A DNA stretch of 64,000 bases from CBDCVN01 sp965223045 (GCA_965223045.1 CBDCVN010000013.1:744001-808000); one strand, 5' to 3'. Numbered from the stretch's first letter, positions 43,063 to 53,567 are shown. Program-made: numbers and translations. Notes: generated by a model from the sequence alone, not told the origin.

Positions 43063-44784
43063 TTGCGTTTATTTTGTTTTTTTATAGCTATACTTTTCCT
43101 AGTTTGCTCTTGCCAAGTCAAAAAAACATCATCTCCAAAGCAAGAGGAGAAGTTTACTCTTACGCTATCACCAAAGTCACTTAATATATTTACAGGCCAA
43201 AGCACACAATTCGAGGTTTTGATAGAACCCGGTTCTTTTTCAGAAGCAGTCAATCTAAGTATAGGTGATTTACCTGAAGGTATAAGTGTTGCACTCACTT
43301 CTGCTAACGTTGTTACTGTTGTTAATGCTAGTAGGCAAAAGTTTAATTTGGTTGTAGAACCAGAAGCCAAAGCAGATAATTACCAGATAGCTATTACTGG
43401 AAGAAGTGGGGATAAAACTGCTAAGGCTAACTTAGGTCTTAATGTAATTGAAAAACCAGTAGAGAGTTTTAATCTTACCTTAGAGCTAGACTCGCTCAAG
43501 CTTTCAGTTGAAGAAAGTGCCTCGTTTGAAGTTTTTGTCAACCGCAACAACTTCTCAGAAGTAGTTAACTTAAGCATAGGTAACTTGCCTGAAGACATAA
43601 GCGTTACACCTACCTCTATTAATGTGCCTAAGGAGAAGCAGAAGTTTGACTTGACTGTAGGGCCAAAAGCTAAAGCAGGTAATTACCAGATAGCTATTAC
43701 TGGAACAGGTAGAGATAAAATTGTTGAAGTTAACTTAAACCTTAAGGTAACAGAAAAACTAGTAGGGGATTTTAGCCTTACCCTGGAGCCAAGCTCACTC
43801 GAGCTTTCAACTGACGAAAGTGCCTCATTTGAGATTTTGATTAACAGGGACTCTTTTTTAGAAAAAATGTCACTATTAGTTAAAGGTGCTTTGCCTGAAG
43901 GTGTAACAATTACACCTACCTTTGTTGAGATTGTAGCCAATGTAAATAAACAAGTGTTTAGATTGAATGTAAGTCCTAATGCTAAAGCTGGTGATTATAA
44001 GATTTCCTTCCTAGGTTCTAGTGAGAGTAAGACGGTTGAAATATTTTTAGATCTTAAAGTAGTTGAAGATCCTCAAACTAATGTTTGGCAACCTAGCCCA
44101 AACACATCATGGCAATGGCAATTACAAGGGGAAATAGATACAACTTTTGATGTAGATATGTATGATATTGATCTTTTTGATGTCCCTCAGGGTGTAATAG
44201 ATAAGCTTCATAAAGATAATAGAATAGTCATTTGTTACTTCAGTGCTGGAAGCTTTGAACCTTGGCGTGAAGATGCAAAAGACTTTCCAGAAAGTGTCAA
44301 GGGCAAGAAGCTAGAGGATTTTGAAGAAGAAAGATGGCTAGATATTAGCCAATTAGAAACACTTGCTCCAATTATGCGTGCCCGTTTGGATTTAGCTGTT
44401 CAAAAGAAGTGTGATGGTGTAGAACCTGACAATGTAGATGGCTATACCAATGACACAGGTAAACCTTTAACTGCTAAAGATCAGCTCGAGTACAACACCT
44501 TCCTAGCCAAAGAAGCACATGTTAGAGGGTTATCTGTTGGGCTTAAGAACGATCTTGAGCAGATTCTCGAGCTAGAACCACACTTTGACTGGGCCTTAAA
44601 CGAACAATGCTTCCAGTACAATGAGTGTAATCTACTCTTACCTTTTATTAGAGCAGGTAAAGCAGTCTTTGGTGTTGAGTATGAAATAGAGGCAAAAAAT
44701 TTCTGTCATTTAGCCAATGCCATGAACTTTGATTTTCTAAAGAAAGACTATGATTTAGGGTCTGAGCGTATGGCTTGTCGCTAG
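43063..44784 (+). CDS. lipoprotein with three Ig-like repeats and C-terminal GH114 domain
   Basis: 573 residues from TTG 43063 (MRLFCFFIAILFLVCSC: signal and lipobox). Residues about 28-345 are three tandem repeats of roughly 100 residues, each starting like FTLTLSPKSLNIFTGQSTQF and ending in YQIAITG or YKISFLG then LNLKV. These are beta-sandwich units of the NEW3/COG1470 type. Residues about 346-573 are a GH114 domain differing from the preceding gene's by only about ten residues and highly similar at DNA level. The repeats probably extend the enzyme from the membrane. A start at TTG is required because no ATG precedes the signal peptide. Confidence 0.85.
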   Translation: MRLFCFFIAILFLVCSCQVKKTSSPKQEEKFTLTLSPKSLNIFTGQSTQFEVLIEPGSFSEAVNLSIGDLPEGISVALTSANVVTVVNASRQKFNLVVEPEAKADNYQIAITGRSGDKTAKANLGLNVIEKPVESFNLTLELDSLKLSVEESASFEVFVNRNNFSEVVNLSIGNLPEDISVTPTSINVPKEKQKFDLTVGPKAKAGNYQIAITGTGRDKIVEVNLNLKVTEKLVGDFSLTLEPSSLELSTDESASFEILINRDSFLEKMSLLVKGALPEGVTITPTFVEIVANVNKQVFRLNVSPNAKAGDYKISFLGSSESKTVEIFLDLKVVEDPQTNVWQPSPNTSWQWQLQGEIDTTFDVDMYDIDLFDVPQGVIDKLHKDNRIVICYFSAGSFEPWREDAKDFPESVKGKKLEDFEEERWLDISQLETLAPIMRARLDLAVQKKCDGVEPDNVDGYTNDTGKPLTAKDQLEYNTFLAKEAHVRGLSVGLKNDLEQILELEPHFDWALNEQCFQYNECNLLLPFIRAGKAVFGVEYEIEAKNFCHLANAMNFDFLKKDYDLGSERMACR

Positions 44785-44799
44785 GCTTATTATAGATTT

Positions 44800-45424
44800 A
44801 TGTCACAACCTCAAATTGTTGGTTCAATTCTCTGTACAGCCATTGGTGATGCCATTGGCTTGCCTTACGAGGATTTATCCCCTTACCGTGCTAGCCGCTT
44901 GCTAGGACCACCTGACCGCTATCGCTTTTTCTTTAACTACGGTATGGTTTCTGATGGTACTGAACACATGTGCATGGTAGCATCATAGTCACTCATAGTT
45001 TCTCACATAGGTCCTGGAAAGTTTCAAAAAGAATTAGCTCGTCGCTTTCGATTTTGGTTTCTGGGTTTGCTTGCAGGAGTTGGTTTTAGTGCTTTGCGAG
45101 CCATTTTGCGTTTGTGGTTTGGGTTTAATCCAAAAATGGATTTTTTCTGCTGGCAATGGCCCAGCAATGCAAGCTGTTGTAATTGGTGCAGCTATAGATT
45201 ATCTCGAACTACTAAAACAACTTGTAAAAGCCTCTACAAGAATTATCCATAATGACCCCAAAGCTGAATATGGAGTACTTGCTATGGTACTGGCTGCACA
45301 AATGGCTGGAAAACACAAAACCATTTCTGGTAACGACTTTGTGAATCAACTTAAGAATTGTCTAGGCACAGATGGCAATGAACTAATAGTGCTTATAGGA
45401 TTGTTAAAAGTGTTGAGAAAGTAG
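44800..45424 (+). pseudogene. ADP-ribosylglycohydrolase-like gene, decayed
   Basis: The first 62 codons (MSQPQIVGSILCTAIGDAIG, LPYEDLSPYRASRLLG) match the N-terminus of ADP-ribosylglycohydrolases. The metal motif that normally reads SDDTE is SDGTE here. A stop at 44986 follows, after which homology resumes (FQKELARRFRFWFLGLLAGV, LRAILRLWFGFNPK). A frameshift near 45140 leads into FSAGNGPAMQAVVIGAAIDY and IIHNDPKAEYGVLAMVLAAQ, ending at 45424. With a stop, a frameshift and a changed metal ligand it should be inactive. Confidence 0.75.
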
Positions 45425-45593
45425 ACAACAGAGAAATCTTAAATAGAATCGTTACCAAAATGTATCTGAGAAATTAGTCAATATTTCTTAATGCACTACC
45501 AATCACTTCTTTTGTGTATTTTGCCATAATATAGGCAGTGTTTTTAGCTTTAAATTCTTTGGAAACCTTATTTTATCAAAAGGAAGTTTATTA

Positions 45594-48500
45594 ATGAATA
45601 ATGGCCTATTTGTGCGAAGGATTAAGTATTTGGTGTGGTTGCCCTTAATTTTCTCAATTATGATCCTAAGTGGTTGTCTACAGGGGAATGCACCATCTGC
45701 CCCAGAAAAAGAAGTACCTGAAAAGGAGCAGGCTGGTTCGCCATCTCTTGGTATACCAAAACATCCCTATACTTTGCCTAGCATAGGCTTGCCTCAATTA
45801 CCTCCCCAGCGTATAGGTGAACTTAATGGTTTAGTTGAGAAAAACCTTTCCTTAGATGTGTTAGCAGAAGGTCCGACAGCACCGCTGAATATGCGGATAT
45901 TAATTATTAGCCCTACTGCTAATGACAATACTTTATTTGCTCTTGAAAGTTTACTAATGCAAGTTGGTGTTCCTTATGATGTTTTAATTGCTACTGAAGA
46001 GACACTAACTAATGACAAACTTCGTTCTAATGGTAAAGGTCTTTATCAAGGAATTTTCTTAACAGATGGTGCTCTTACTTATGATACGGGTGGAGGTAAT
46101 TTTGAAAGTGCCTTCACTCTTTGTGAACCTAATTCAAGTAATGAAAATAATGATGAAGATTGTCAGTGGAATATACTTTGGCAATATGAGCGTGACTTTA
46201 AGGTTCGACAGGTTTCTATGTTCACTTTCCCTGGTACAATACCTGAAGATTTGGGGGTTCTTCCTAATGGTTTGGTAGATACTACTGGGACTCCTTTGAA
46301 TGTCAATCTGACCTTAGAGGGGCAAAGTATTTTTAGCTCCTTGAAAACTAATGCTACAATCCCAATTAAAAGTGCTTTTACCTATTTAGCAGCATCAAAT
46401 AGTAACAGTCCTGAACTAGCTACACCTTTACTTGAAGATAGTGCAGGTAATATTGTTGCCATTTCAGGTATTCTTAGTGATGGCCGAGAACATATTACTT
46501 TGTTTATGGGGCATAATCCTTTTCTATTACACACACAGCTTCTAGGTTATGATTTACTTAATTGGGTCACACAAGGTGTGTTTATTGGCGAGCGTCGTAT
46601 GTATATGCATACAGATGTAGATGACTGGTTTCAAGAAAGTGATGTTTGGGTGCATCCTGATGATAATTCCAGTGTACCAAGTACCTTTCGTATGTCAGGA
46701 CAAGACGCCTTGTCAGCTAGAGAACACCTTTTGGTTTTAAGAGATAAATACCCACAGGCCTCGACACTTATCTACAACAACTTCTTTAATGCTGCTCAGG
46801 CCGACCTTAATGCTAGCATTGATTGTTCAGCTACAGCATCACTTACTGGAGCAACTTTGTGTATTAATCACTTTTTTTATTGGGGGAACCATACTTTTAC
46901 AGAACAAGACATGGACTTTACTGACTATGTTACTTCTAAGTTTGAAGTAGAAGCAAATATTAGCTATGCTCAAGGGGTAGGACTCAACTTTAACCCCAAT
47001 TCACTTGTAACAGGCACGCATTCTGGATTAGGTTACTACTTAAAAGAATTAACCCCTAATTTACCTTGTGTAGTTGAATACAGCAATGGCTATTGTGAAT
47101 TTGGTTTAGATAAGTCTAATCCTGTATTGTTGCATGCAGCAGATGAGCTAGATGTACGTTATATGGGTGCTAACCGTTCATTACAAACACAAACAGCAGC
47201 CTGTGATAGTTGTGGAATCTTTCATCCTTTGGAGCCCAGCATAATGCTTATTCCTCGCTGGCCAACTAATGTCTTTTTTAATGTCACTACTCCTGACCAA
47301 GTTATCAGCGAATTTAATTACTTCTATGGCCCTGAAGGAATTTTTAAAGATGGTAATGGTAACCCTTTCTTTAACCATAATCTAAACTATACAGAATATC
47401 TAGATTTTGAAGCGGGTATAGCACTTTATCACATACTTATAGCTTCACCTTATCCCCATTTTTTCCACCAAGGTAACCTTTTTGAGTATGAATCTGGTAA
47501 AAGCTTATTGGCAGATTGGACAGATACTGTATTACAAAAATATACCACCTACCTCAATTTACCAATCATCACTCTTGAATTTCCTGATATGGGTGACCTT
47601 ATTAAAGAGCGTACCTCTTTCTTTGATGCTGCAGCTAGTGGTGTGTGGTTCCGTGATAGTAACACTGTAAATATAACATCAAATAATGGAGGGACTATTT
47701 TTGTAACAGGGGCAGAGCTTAGTGGTGAAAAGTGGAACTATGGTAATGCTCGAGTTTCCAAAGTTAATTTAGGTGCTGGACAAACTGTTTCTGGGACTGT
47801 AATTACTGACACTGCTAATAATCAAGCACCTATTATGAACACTGTAGGCGATCAGACTAGTTTAGAGGGTGACACTGTTTCATTATCCATACTTGCTAGT
47901 GATGCAGATGGAGATAGCCTAACTTATCTAGCCGCAGGCTTACCTATAGGTCTTGCTATAAATTCTCAAACTGGTGTGATTTCAGGTACTTTGCCAATAA
48001 ATAGCGCTGGGCAGTATAGCATTATTGTTAGTGTTAGTGATGGCATAGCCCTAGTTAGCAAAAGCTTTAGCTGGACAGTTACTCCTCCACCCCCTGTGAC
48101 CATTTTAGAAGCTAACTTTGATAGTGGCACAAATGGCTTTAGCTATCAAGATGATTCTTTCCGAAACACTAACCAACCTTCCTATGCTAGTGGACAAAGG
48201 CTGTCCTCAGGTGGTTATTCAGGGGGTGGGCTTTCTGTTTTGCTTGGTGGCCTAAATGATGCAGACATTTTTGGTATGTCTGGTGGTTGGAAATATACTT
48301 TTAATCTAGACAGAGTGTCTCCTGTACGTATTAGCTTACACTACAAGCTTACGCAAGCTTCCAATTATGAAGCTGATGAATTAAGCCAAATACTTATTAG
48401 TGTTGATGGTGTTCTTAAAGGCATACCTCCTAATGATTATGTAATGCAGATTAATGGTAATGGTAATGGTGGTGGTAATATTACTACAGGTTGGCAATTT

Positions 48501-49178
48501 GTTAACTTAGATCTAGGGCAGCTTGGTATTGGTACTCATACCCTATACATTGGTGGCTATAACAACAAAAAAACTTATTTTGATGAGCAAACTCAAATAG
48601 TAATTGATAACATAAGAATTGTAGCTAATCCAAGTGTAAGTACCACAGTACTCGAGGCAAGCTTTAATACTAGTACTGATGGTTTTAACTACAGTGACGA
48701 TCCTTTCCTCAACACTAATCAACCTTTTTATGCTCGAGGCTATCGCAACATTTTTGATAGTGCTCATAGCAATTCACTATTTATAGAATTAGGTGGGGTA
48801 GACCATAATGATATTTTTGGTATGTCTGGTGGCTGGACAAAAAACTTTAGCCTTAGCAAAACTTCCAATTTGGTTCTTTCCTTTAGCTATAGAATCGCTC
48901 AATCCTCAGAATATGAGAGCGATGAATTTAGCCAAGCTTTGATTAGTGTAGATGGAAGTTTATATGGCCTTTCTCCCAATGACTATATTTATCAAATTGT
49001 TGGTAATGGCAATGGTGGTGGCATCCTTACTAGTGGTTGGCAAAATGTAGAGGTAGACCTAGGTAGTTTCTCTTCGGGTAGCCATACACTTACAATTGGT
49101 GGCTATAACAACAAAAAGACTTATAGTAATGAGTTGACCATAGTTGTTATAGATGATGTTAACTTAACTTCTTATTAA
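45594..49178 (+). CDS. Agd3-like (CE18) polysaccharide deacetylase lipoprotein with C-terminal beta-sandwich repeats
   Basis: 1194 residues. Signal and lipobox ILSGC end at residue 28. Residues about 95-300 (MRILIISPTANDNTLFALES, GVPYDVLIATEE, GIFLTDGALTYD) match the N-terminal binding domain, and about 325-700 match the deacetylase of Agd3. RRMYMHTDVDDWFQESDVWV holds the Asp-Asp metal motif, TGTHSGLGYYLKEL follows, and MLIPRWPTNVFFNVT lies in the middle. Residues about 745-830 are a putative-Ig (He_PIG) repeat. The end is two copies of a roughly 178-residue jelly-roll unit (IFGMSGGWKYTFNLD / IFGMSGGWTKNFSLS, GGYNNKKTY in both). Agd3 deacetylates galactosaminogalactan. The two GH114 genes upstream fit the same polymer. 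Confidence 0.7.
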   Translation: MNNGLFVRRIKYLVWLPLIFSIMILSGCLQGNAPSAPEKEVPEKEQAGSPSLGIPKHPYTLPSIGLPQLPPQRIGELNGLVEKNLSLDVLAEGPTAPLNMRILIISPTANDNTLFALESLLMQVGVPYDVLIATEETLTNDKLRSNGKGLYQGIFLTDGALTYDTGGGNFESAFTLCEPNSSNENNDEDCQWNILWQYERDFKVRQVSMFTFPGTIPEDLGVLPNGLVDTTGTPLNVNLTLEGQSIFSSLKTNATIPIKSAFTYLAASNSNSPELATPLLEDSAGNIVAISGILSDGREHITLFMGHNPFLLHTQLLGYDLLNWVTQGVFIGERRMYMHTDVDDWFQESDVWVHPDDNSSVPSTFRMSGQDALSAREHLLVLRDKYPQASTLIYNNFFNAAQADLNASIDCSATASLTGATLCINHFFYWGNHTFTEQDMDFTDYVTSKFEVEANISYAQGVGLNFNPNSLVTGTHSGLGYYLKELTPNLPCVVEYSNGYCEFGLDKSNPVLLHAADELDVRYMGANRSLQTQTAACDSCGIFHPLEPSIMLIPRWPTNVFFNVTTPDQVISEFNYFYGPEGIFKDGNGNPFFNHNLNYTEYLDFEAGIALYHILIASPYPHFFHQGNLFEYESGKSLLADWTDTVLQKYTTYLNLPIITLEFPDMGDLIKERTSFFDAAASGVWFRDSNTVNITSNNGGTIFVTGAELSGEKWNYGNARVSKVNLGAGQTVSGTVITDTANNQAPIMNTVGDQTSLEGDTVSLSILASDADGDSLTYLAAGLPIGLAINSQTGVISGTLPINSAGQYSIIVSVSDGIALVSKSFSWTVTPPPPVTILEANFDSGTNGFSYQDDSFRNTNQPSYASGQRLSSGGYSGGGLSVLLGGLNDADIFGMSGGWKYTFNLDRVSPVRISLHYKLTQASNYEADELSQILISVDGVLKGIPPNDYVMQINGNGNGGGNITTGWQFVNLDLGQLGIGTHTLYIGGYNNKKTYFDEQTQIVIDNIRIVANPSVSTTVLEASFNTSTDGFNYSDDPFLNTNQPFYARGYRNIFDSAHSNSLFIELGGVDHNDIFGMSGGWTKNFSLSKTSNLVLSFSYRIAQSSEYESDEFSQALISVDGSLYGLSPNDYIYQIVGNGNGGGILTSGWQNVEVDLGSFSSGSHTLTIGGYNNKKTYSNELTIVVIDDVNLTSY

Positions 49179-49210
49179 TTAGGATAGAAAATGTTTTTGA
49201 TTATAATAAT

Positions 49211-50738
49211 ATTACAGCGCAATGTCATGGAATATAACTCCTAGACAATATAGCAAGAGTACGTTTTCGATGCGAAGCATAAGCAGTATAATTTCTGCGC
49301 TGATAGTAACGAATTAGATTTAGTGATTGAGCTATTGTCAATCTAGGTAACGGTATTGCTGCCTTGAGCAGCACTCTTGCCTGTGGCAAAGTTAAAGCTG
49401 GAGACTTTTCTCCTAACATTAAACGCATCCTCACCAGAAAATGATGTGCTAGACAAGTTAATAGTATATGGTGATGCCAACCTAAGTAGCTTCTAGTTTC
49501 GTAGTGATCAAGCCCCAGTTCTTCTTTTGATTCCTCAAACGATGTTTCTATCGGCCATCTCATTCCACTTAGCCACACTAATGTTTCTAGGCTGACTTCT
49601 TCTGAGTCATTGCACAAATAATAGCTTATCTCTCTTTTCTCATTTAGGTTACGCCGAATTACCAACCACAGTTCCACTGGCTCTTCTTCTCCCCTTGTTT
49701 CCCATATTCGCTCAAAGGCAAATTCACATACTATTGGCCCTTTACTTCCTTCTTTCACTACATGTTTACTCCATTTTTCTGCTTCTATTTCCTTTGCTAA
49801 CTCATCTATCCGTATTGATTCAATATTTGCCCTTGCTAGTTTCGGCTTCCTTCCCCTACCTTTATATTCAGGTACCTTGACCTCTGGCTTCTCCTTGTAT
49901 ACCTGCGTATCGCAAGATACTGCTGTAAAGTACTTTTTTCCTAATTCAGCTACTCCATCTCTAAACTCGATATTATTTCCATACAATGCATCTGCTAGCA
50001 CATATTCAAAGCTCAAACGCCCTCTCTCTTCTGTCTTTTTTATCATTCCTAACGCTATTTCTGGTTTGGTTCTAAATTCTAGATCCTTTGGCACTCCACA
50101 TTCTTCCCTTTTTTGTTCATGCTCTTTATCAAACCATTGTTCTGGTAAGTACAACTGCCCTTCTGTTAAGGTATGTCCTTTGTTACTGGCATACCCTAGG
50201 TATACTCCTACTTGACTGTTCTCCACTTTTCCTACTGATCCACAATATTGCCTTGCTACTCCTACTGAGCTTTTTCCTTGTTTTACATTCCCTGATTCAT
50301 CAACTATCAGTACTCCATCATTACCTAAACTTTCTGCAATAAGTTTTTGATGCGTGTCAATCACAGGTTCTAACTGCCAAGGGCTTTGTCCTACAAAGTT
50401 TTGCATGCTACGGACATTCAGTCCTATTGATAGTGCCATTGCTTCTATATTTTTTCGATCAAGGTTGCTTAACAAACCTTTTAGATAATGTCCTGTCCAG
50501 ATCAAACTTTCAGGTCGTTTAAATGCTTCTTCAAACTCTGCTACGTATTCTTTGAGTTCTTTTGCTAGCGCTTCTATATCTGCTTCAACTAAGTTGCATT
50601 CTGGAGGACTTAAATTTACGGCCTCTTCTAATATTTCATTGTGTGCTTTATAAATGTTTTTCATAGCCTTAATTTATTATTCACACTCGCACTTTTTTCG
50701 CACTTCCCCTTACTTAATATGCAACATTGCGCTGTAAT
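49211..50738 (-). mobile_element. IS701-family insertion sequence, copy 2 (intact)
   Basis: 1528 bp with perfect 15-bp terminal inverted repeats ATTACAGCGCAATGT and a 6-bp target duplication AATAAT (49205-49210 and 50739-50744). It sits 33 bases beyond the Agd3-like gene. The outward flank of the IS separates that gene from the beta-helix lipoprotein. Confidence 0.92.
49225..50664 (-). CDS. IS701-family transposase
   Basis: 479 residues. GNDGVLIVDESGNVKQGKSS contains the first catalytic Asp. GVARQYCGSVGKVENSQVGV and YLGYASNKGH are typical of the IS701 group. YVLADALYGNN contains the second Asp, and MRWPIETSFEESKEELGLDH contains the Glu of the DDE triad. It is intact, whereas copy 1 carries a frameshift, so this is the only visible source of active transposase for both copies. 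Confidence 0.9.
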   Translation of the reverse strand: MKNIYKAHNEILEEAVNLSPPECNLVEADIEALAKELKEYVAEFEEAFKRPESLIWTGHYLKGLLSNLDRKNIEAMALSIGLNVRSMQNFVGQSPWQLEPVIDTHQKLIAESLGNDGVLIVDESGNVKQGKSSVGVARQYCGSVGKVENSQVGVYLGYASNKGHTLTEGQLYLPEQWFDKEHEQKREECGVPKDLEFRTKPEIALGMIKKTEERGRLSFEYVLADALYGNNIEFRDGVAELGKKYFTAVSCDTQVYKEKPEVKVPEYKGRGRKPKLARANIESIRIDELAKEIEAEKWSKHVVKEGSKGPIVCEFAFERIWETRGEEEPVELWLVIRRNLNEKREISYYLCNDSEEVSLETLVWLSGMRWPIETSFEESKEELGLDHYETRSYLGWHHHILLTCLAHHFLVRMRLMLGEKSPALTLPQARVLLKAAIPLPRLTIAQSLNLIRYYQRRNYTAYASHRKRTLAILSRSYIP

Positions 50739-50744
50739 AATAAT

Positions 50745-51287
50745 TGGTAGTGGTTTCTTAATATTTTATTAAGAAATCATAAACATAATTCATCAAAGTG
50801 GTTGTTTATTTAGGCTAAAACTAAGTGATTGACTAGATAAGAATGTTAATAAACAGTTAACTTTGTTTTGTAGAGAGTTGATAGTTAGCTAAATTTATGC
50901 ATATTTGTTTTAACTTCTTATTTTATATGAAGGAATATCTATTAAATGCTTTGTTAGACTAATTTTTCTGCCCTGTTAGATAATCATTAGCTCTCCAGAA
51001 AAGTTGCTTGCAGAGAAAAAATCTCTTTGTGAGTATGGCATTTTGTGGGTGTGCCGTTCTGATTGATGTAACCTGTTGAGGATATAATGACCAAGAGTCT
51101 CAAATAGTGTAACTCACTCAAGTTCTTTCATTGTATTCGAATGATTTGATGCCAGAAGATGAAAGAGTGGTTGTCATAATGATGGAAAGGACCTGCTGGG
51201 ATGAAAGGGATTCATTAAGGCCTTAAAGTGTTTTTGCTAACGAAGATATGGCACTACAATTAGGAATTGGGATATAGGGAAAATTTT
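50745..51287. other. intergenic region upstream of the beta-helix gene
   Basis: About 540 AT-rich bases after the IS701 end. I see no open frame with coding character and no clear promoter. Short fragments of possible frame (for example MPEDERVVVIMMERTCWDER near 51150) are not assignable. A GGGA-type ribosome-binding sequence appears only at the end, before 51288. Confidence 0.3.
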
Positions 51288-52703
51288 ATGAAAAAAAGAT
51301 TGATGTTTTTACTACTACTTTTAGGTATGTTTGCCATAAGCGCCTGTGGGCAAATAATTCCAACAAACTCTACAGAGCAAATTGCTAACCAAAATAAGCC
51401 AGAGGAAGTTAATGAGGAATTAGAATTAGTAAATAAAAGTAAAAAACAAAGTGATTATTATGTATCTCCAAATGGTGTAGCTCCAAGTAGCAATAGTGAA
51501 CCTATTTGTACTTTAGATGATCCTTGTAGTCTTGAGAAAGCTCTTTCAAAAGTAAAAGCAGGTAATACTATTTTTATGCTCGAGGGCAGATACTATCCTG
51601 AAAAGATTATAAATATACCTACCTCAGGATCAAAAAGAGGCTACCTTACTATTCGTAACTACAGAAAGGACAAAGTTACTTTAGACGGTAAAAATATTTT
51701 AGGAGACAGTGGAGGGGTCATTAATGTTAAAGACAAAAGTTATATAAAAATTAAAGGGCTTGAAATCACTAATTATAAGAGTACAAATGGTGTAATTATG
51801 GGTATTTATGTAAGCGGTACAGCTAGCCATATTCAACTTATTAATAACTATATTCATGATATTGAATCTCCAAATGCTTTAGGCATAGCTATTTATGGTA
51901 CCAATGCACAAAACCCTATACATGACTTGCTAGTGCAGGATAATCTTTTGAAAGAGTTGGTGCTAGGGTTTAGTGAGGTTTTAACTGTAGCAGGTAATGT
52001 TACTGATTTTACTATAAGGCGTAATATCATTCATGATGCCAATAATATAGGCATTGATGTAGCTGGTTCCTATGGACATGCTTGTTGGGACGATAATAAT
52101 CTTGGCAATGATGGACCTAATTGTAATGCTCTTTTAGATTATGCTCGCAATGGTAAGGTATTAGACAATACAATCTATAATATAGACACCCGCAATAATC
52201 CTGCCTACCCTGACCCAACCATAAATGCTGCAGCAGGTATTTATGTTGATGGGGCACGAAATATTGTTGTAGAAAGGAACAAAGTACACAATGCAGGTGT
52301 AGGTATTAGTGTCTCGAGTGAGAACTCTGGTGGTGTAGCTAGTAATACTATAGTCCGTAACAACTTCATTTATAACAACTGGCGTACTGGCATTAATTTA
52401 GGTCCAGTAGGTGTTGACTTAGGTAGTGTCAATAATTGTAAAATCATTAATAATACCCTATTTAACAATGATAGGTCAGCAGGTTGGGGTGGGGAGCTGT
52501 ATTTAGAATATAATGTGTATAATTGCCTAATAGCCAACAATATTTTCTATGCTAATAACTCAGCTGAATTTGAGGATGAAACTGGAGTTGTTGTGCTCAA
52601 GATTAATTTATTAATCAATGACTACTTGGTCCCTGACACTGTATTCCCTAGTGCCAAATATAAAGCTCACAATAATAAGAAAAGTAATAACAATTATTTA
52701 CTA
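51288..52703 (+). pseudogene. right-handed beta-helix lipoprotein, interrupted by IS5 element (N-terminal part)
   Basis: From ATG 51288 (MKKRLMFLLLLLGMFAISAC, lipobox) the frame runs to the IS5-family element at about 52704; 13 IS-encoded codons then precede a stop at 52742. The opening SDYYVSPNGVAPSSNSEP, then PCSLEKALSKVKAGNTIFML is the DUF1565-like entrance to a parallel beta-helix. Coils follow, such as HIQLINNYIHDIE, DFTIRRNIIHDANNIGIDVA and TIVRNNFIYNNWRTGINLG. Such proteins include polysaccharide lyases and epimerases. The C-terminal piece lies beyond the IS at 53769-54146. Confidence 0.8.
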
Positions 52704-52704
52704 G

Positions 52705-53563
52705 GGCATGTTGATAAAGTAAGTCATAATTTGCAAACTTAGGATATGAAAGTTAAATTAACAGACGAGCAATGGCAAAAAATACTAAATTTTCTCAAGG
52801 GTTACAAGATAGTGTGTATGTTTAGGAAATTTAGAATTGGCAATGAGGATCAATGCAGGAAGTTTATTGAAGGAGTCCTTTGGGTAACTAAAAGTGGTGC
52901 ACAGTGGCGTTTGTTGCCAGAAGAATATGGAAAATGGAATAGTGTTTTTAAGCGTTTTGACCGCTGGGGCAAACAAGGAATTTGGCAAGCGATGTTTGAA
53001 CACTTTGCTGAGGATGCTGATATGGAAAGTATAATGATAGATAGCACCATTGTAAGAGCTCACTCCTGTGCAGCAGGAGGAAAAGGGGGAAACGAAGAAC
53101 AAGAATTGGGTAGAAGCAAAGGAGGTTACACCACCAAAGTACACGCTACAACAGATGCTCTAGGCAATCCTCTCAAGTTAATATTGACTCCAGGGCAACG
53201 TAATGATGTTACCCAAGCAGAGGATTTGCTAGAAGATCTGGAGGCTGAAAGAGTAATGGGGGACAAGGGATATGATGCTCAAGTTGTACTAGACAAGGTA
53301 GCAGAAATGGAAGCAGAAGCAGTAATACCTCCAAAGGCAAATAGGAAAGAGCAGCGGGAGTATGACAAAGAATTTTACAAGGAAAGGCATTTAATAGAGA
53401 ATTTTTTCAACAAAATTAAGCAATATAGAAGAGTTTTTTCTAGATTTGAAAAGTTGTCTCGAAACTATTTAGCATTTTGCCAGTTTGCGTCGGTACTTAT
53501 ATGGCTACGCTAAAATCCCTTCAAGTAATATTTTTGATTTAGCACTTTTAGTGTCAACACGCC
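52705..53563 (+). mobile_element. IS5-family insertion sequence, copy A
   Basis: 859 bp with ends GGCATGTTGATA and the inverse of GGCGTGTTGACA, flanked by CTAG on both sides (52701-52704 and 53564-53567), the target duplication. It is the same length and sequence as copy B at 59760-60618. It disrupts the beta-helix gene. Confidence 0.9.
52746..53513 (+). CDS. IS5-family transposase
   Basis: 255 residues. MKVKLTDEQWQKILNFLKGY then RKFIEGVLWVTKSGAQWRLL (DUF4096-like N-terminus), MIDSTIVRAHSCAAGGKGG (first Asp), VMGDKGYDAQVV (second Asp) and YKERHLIENFFNKIKQYRRV (Glu) form the DDE core. It is coded in one frame, without the frameshift seen in many IS427-group elements. The protein is identical to that of copy B. 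Confidence 0.92.
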   Translation: MKVKLTDEQWQKILNFLKGYKIVCMFRKFRIGNEDQCRKFIEGVLWVTKSGAQWRLLPEEYGKWNSVFKRFDRWGKQGIWQAMFEHFAEDADMESIMIDSTIVRAHSCAAGGKGGNEEQELGRSKGGYTTKVHATTDALGNPLKLILTPGQRNDVTQAEDLLEDLEAERVMGDKGYDAQVVLDKVAEMEAEAVIPPKANRKEQREYDKEFYKERHLIENFFNKIKQYRRVFSRFEKLSRNYLAFCQFASVLIWLR

Positions 53564-53567
53564 CTAG

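Noticed and set aside
43044..43940. Minus-strand frames opposite the Ig-like repeats
   Set aside because: The same pattern recurs with each repeat, as expected of a reverse complement shadow.
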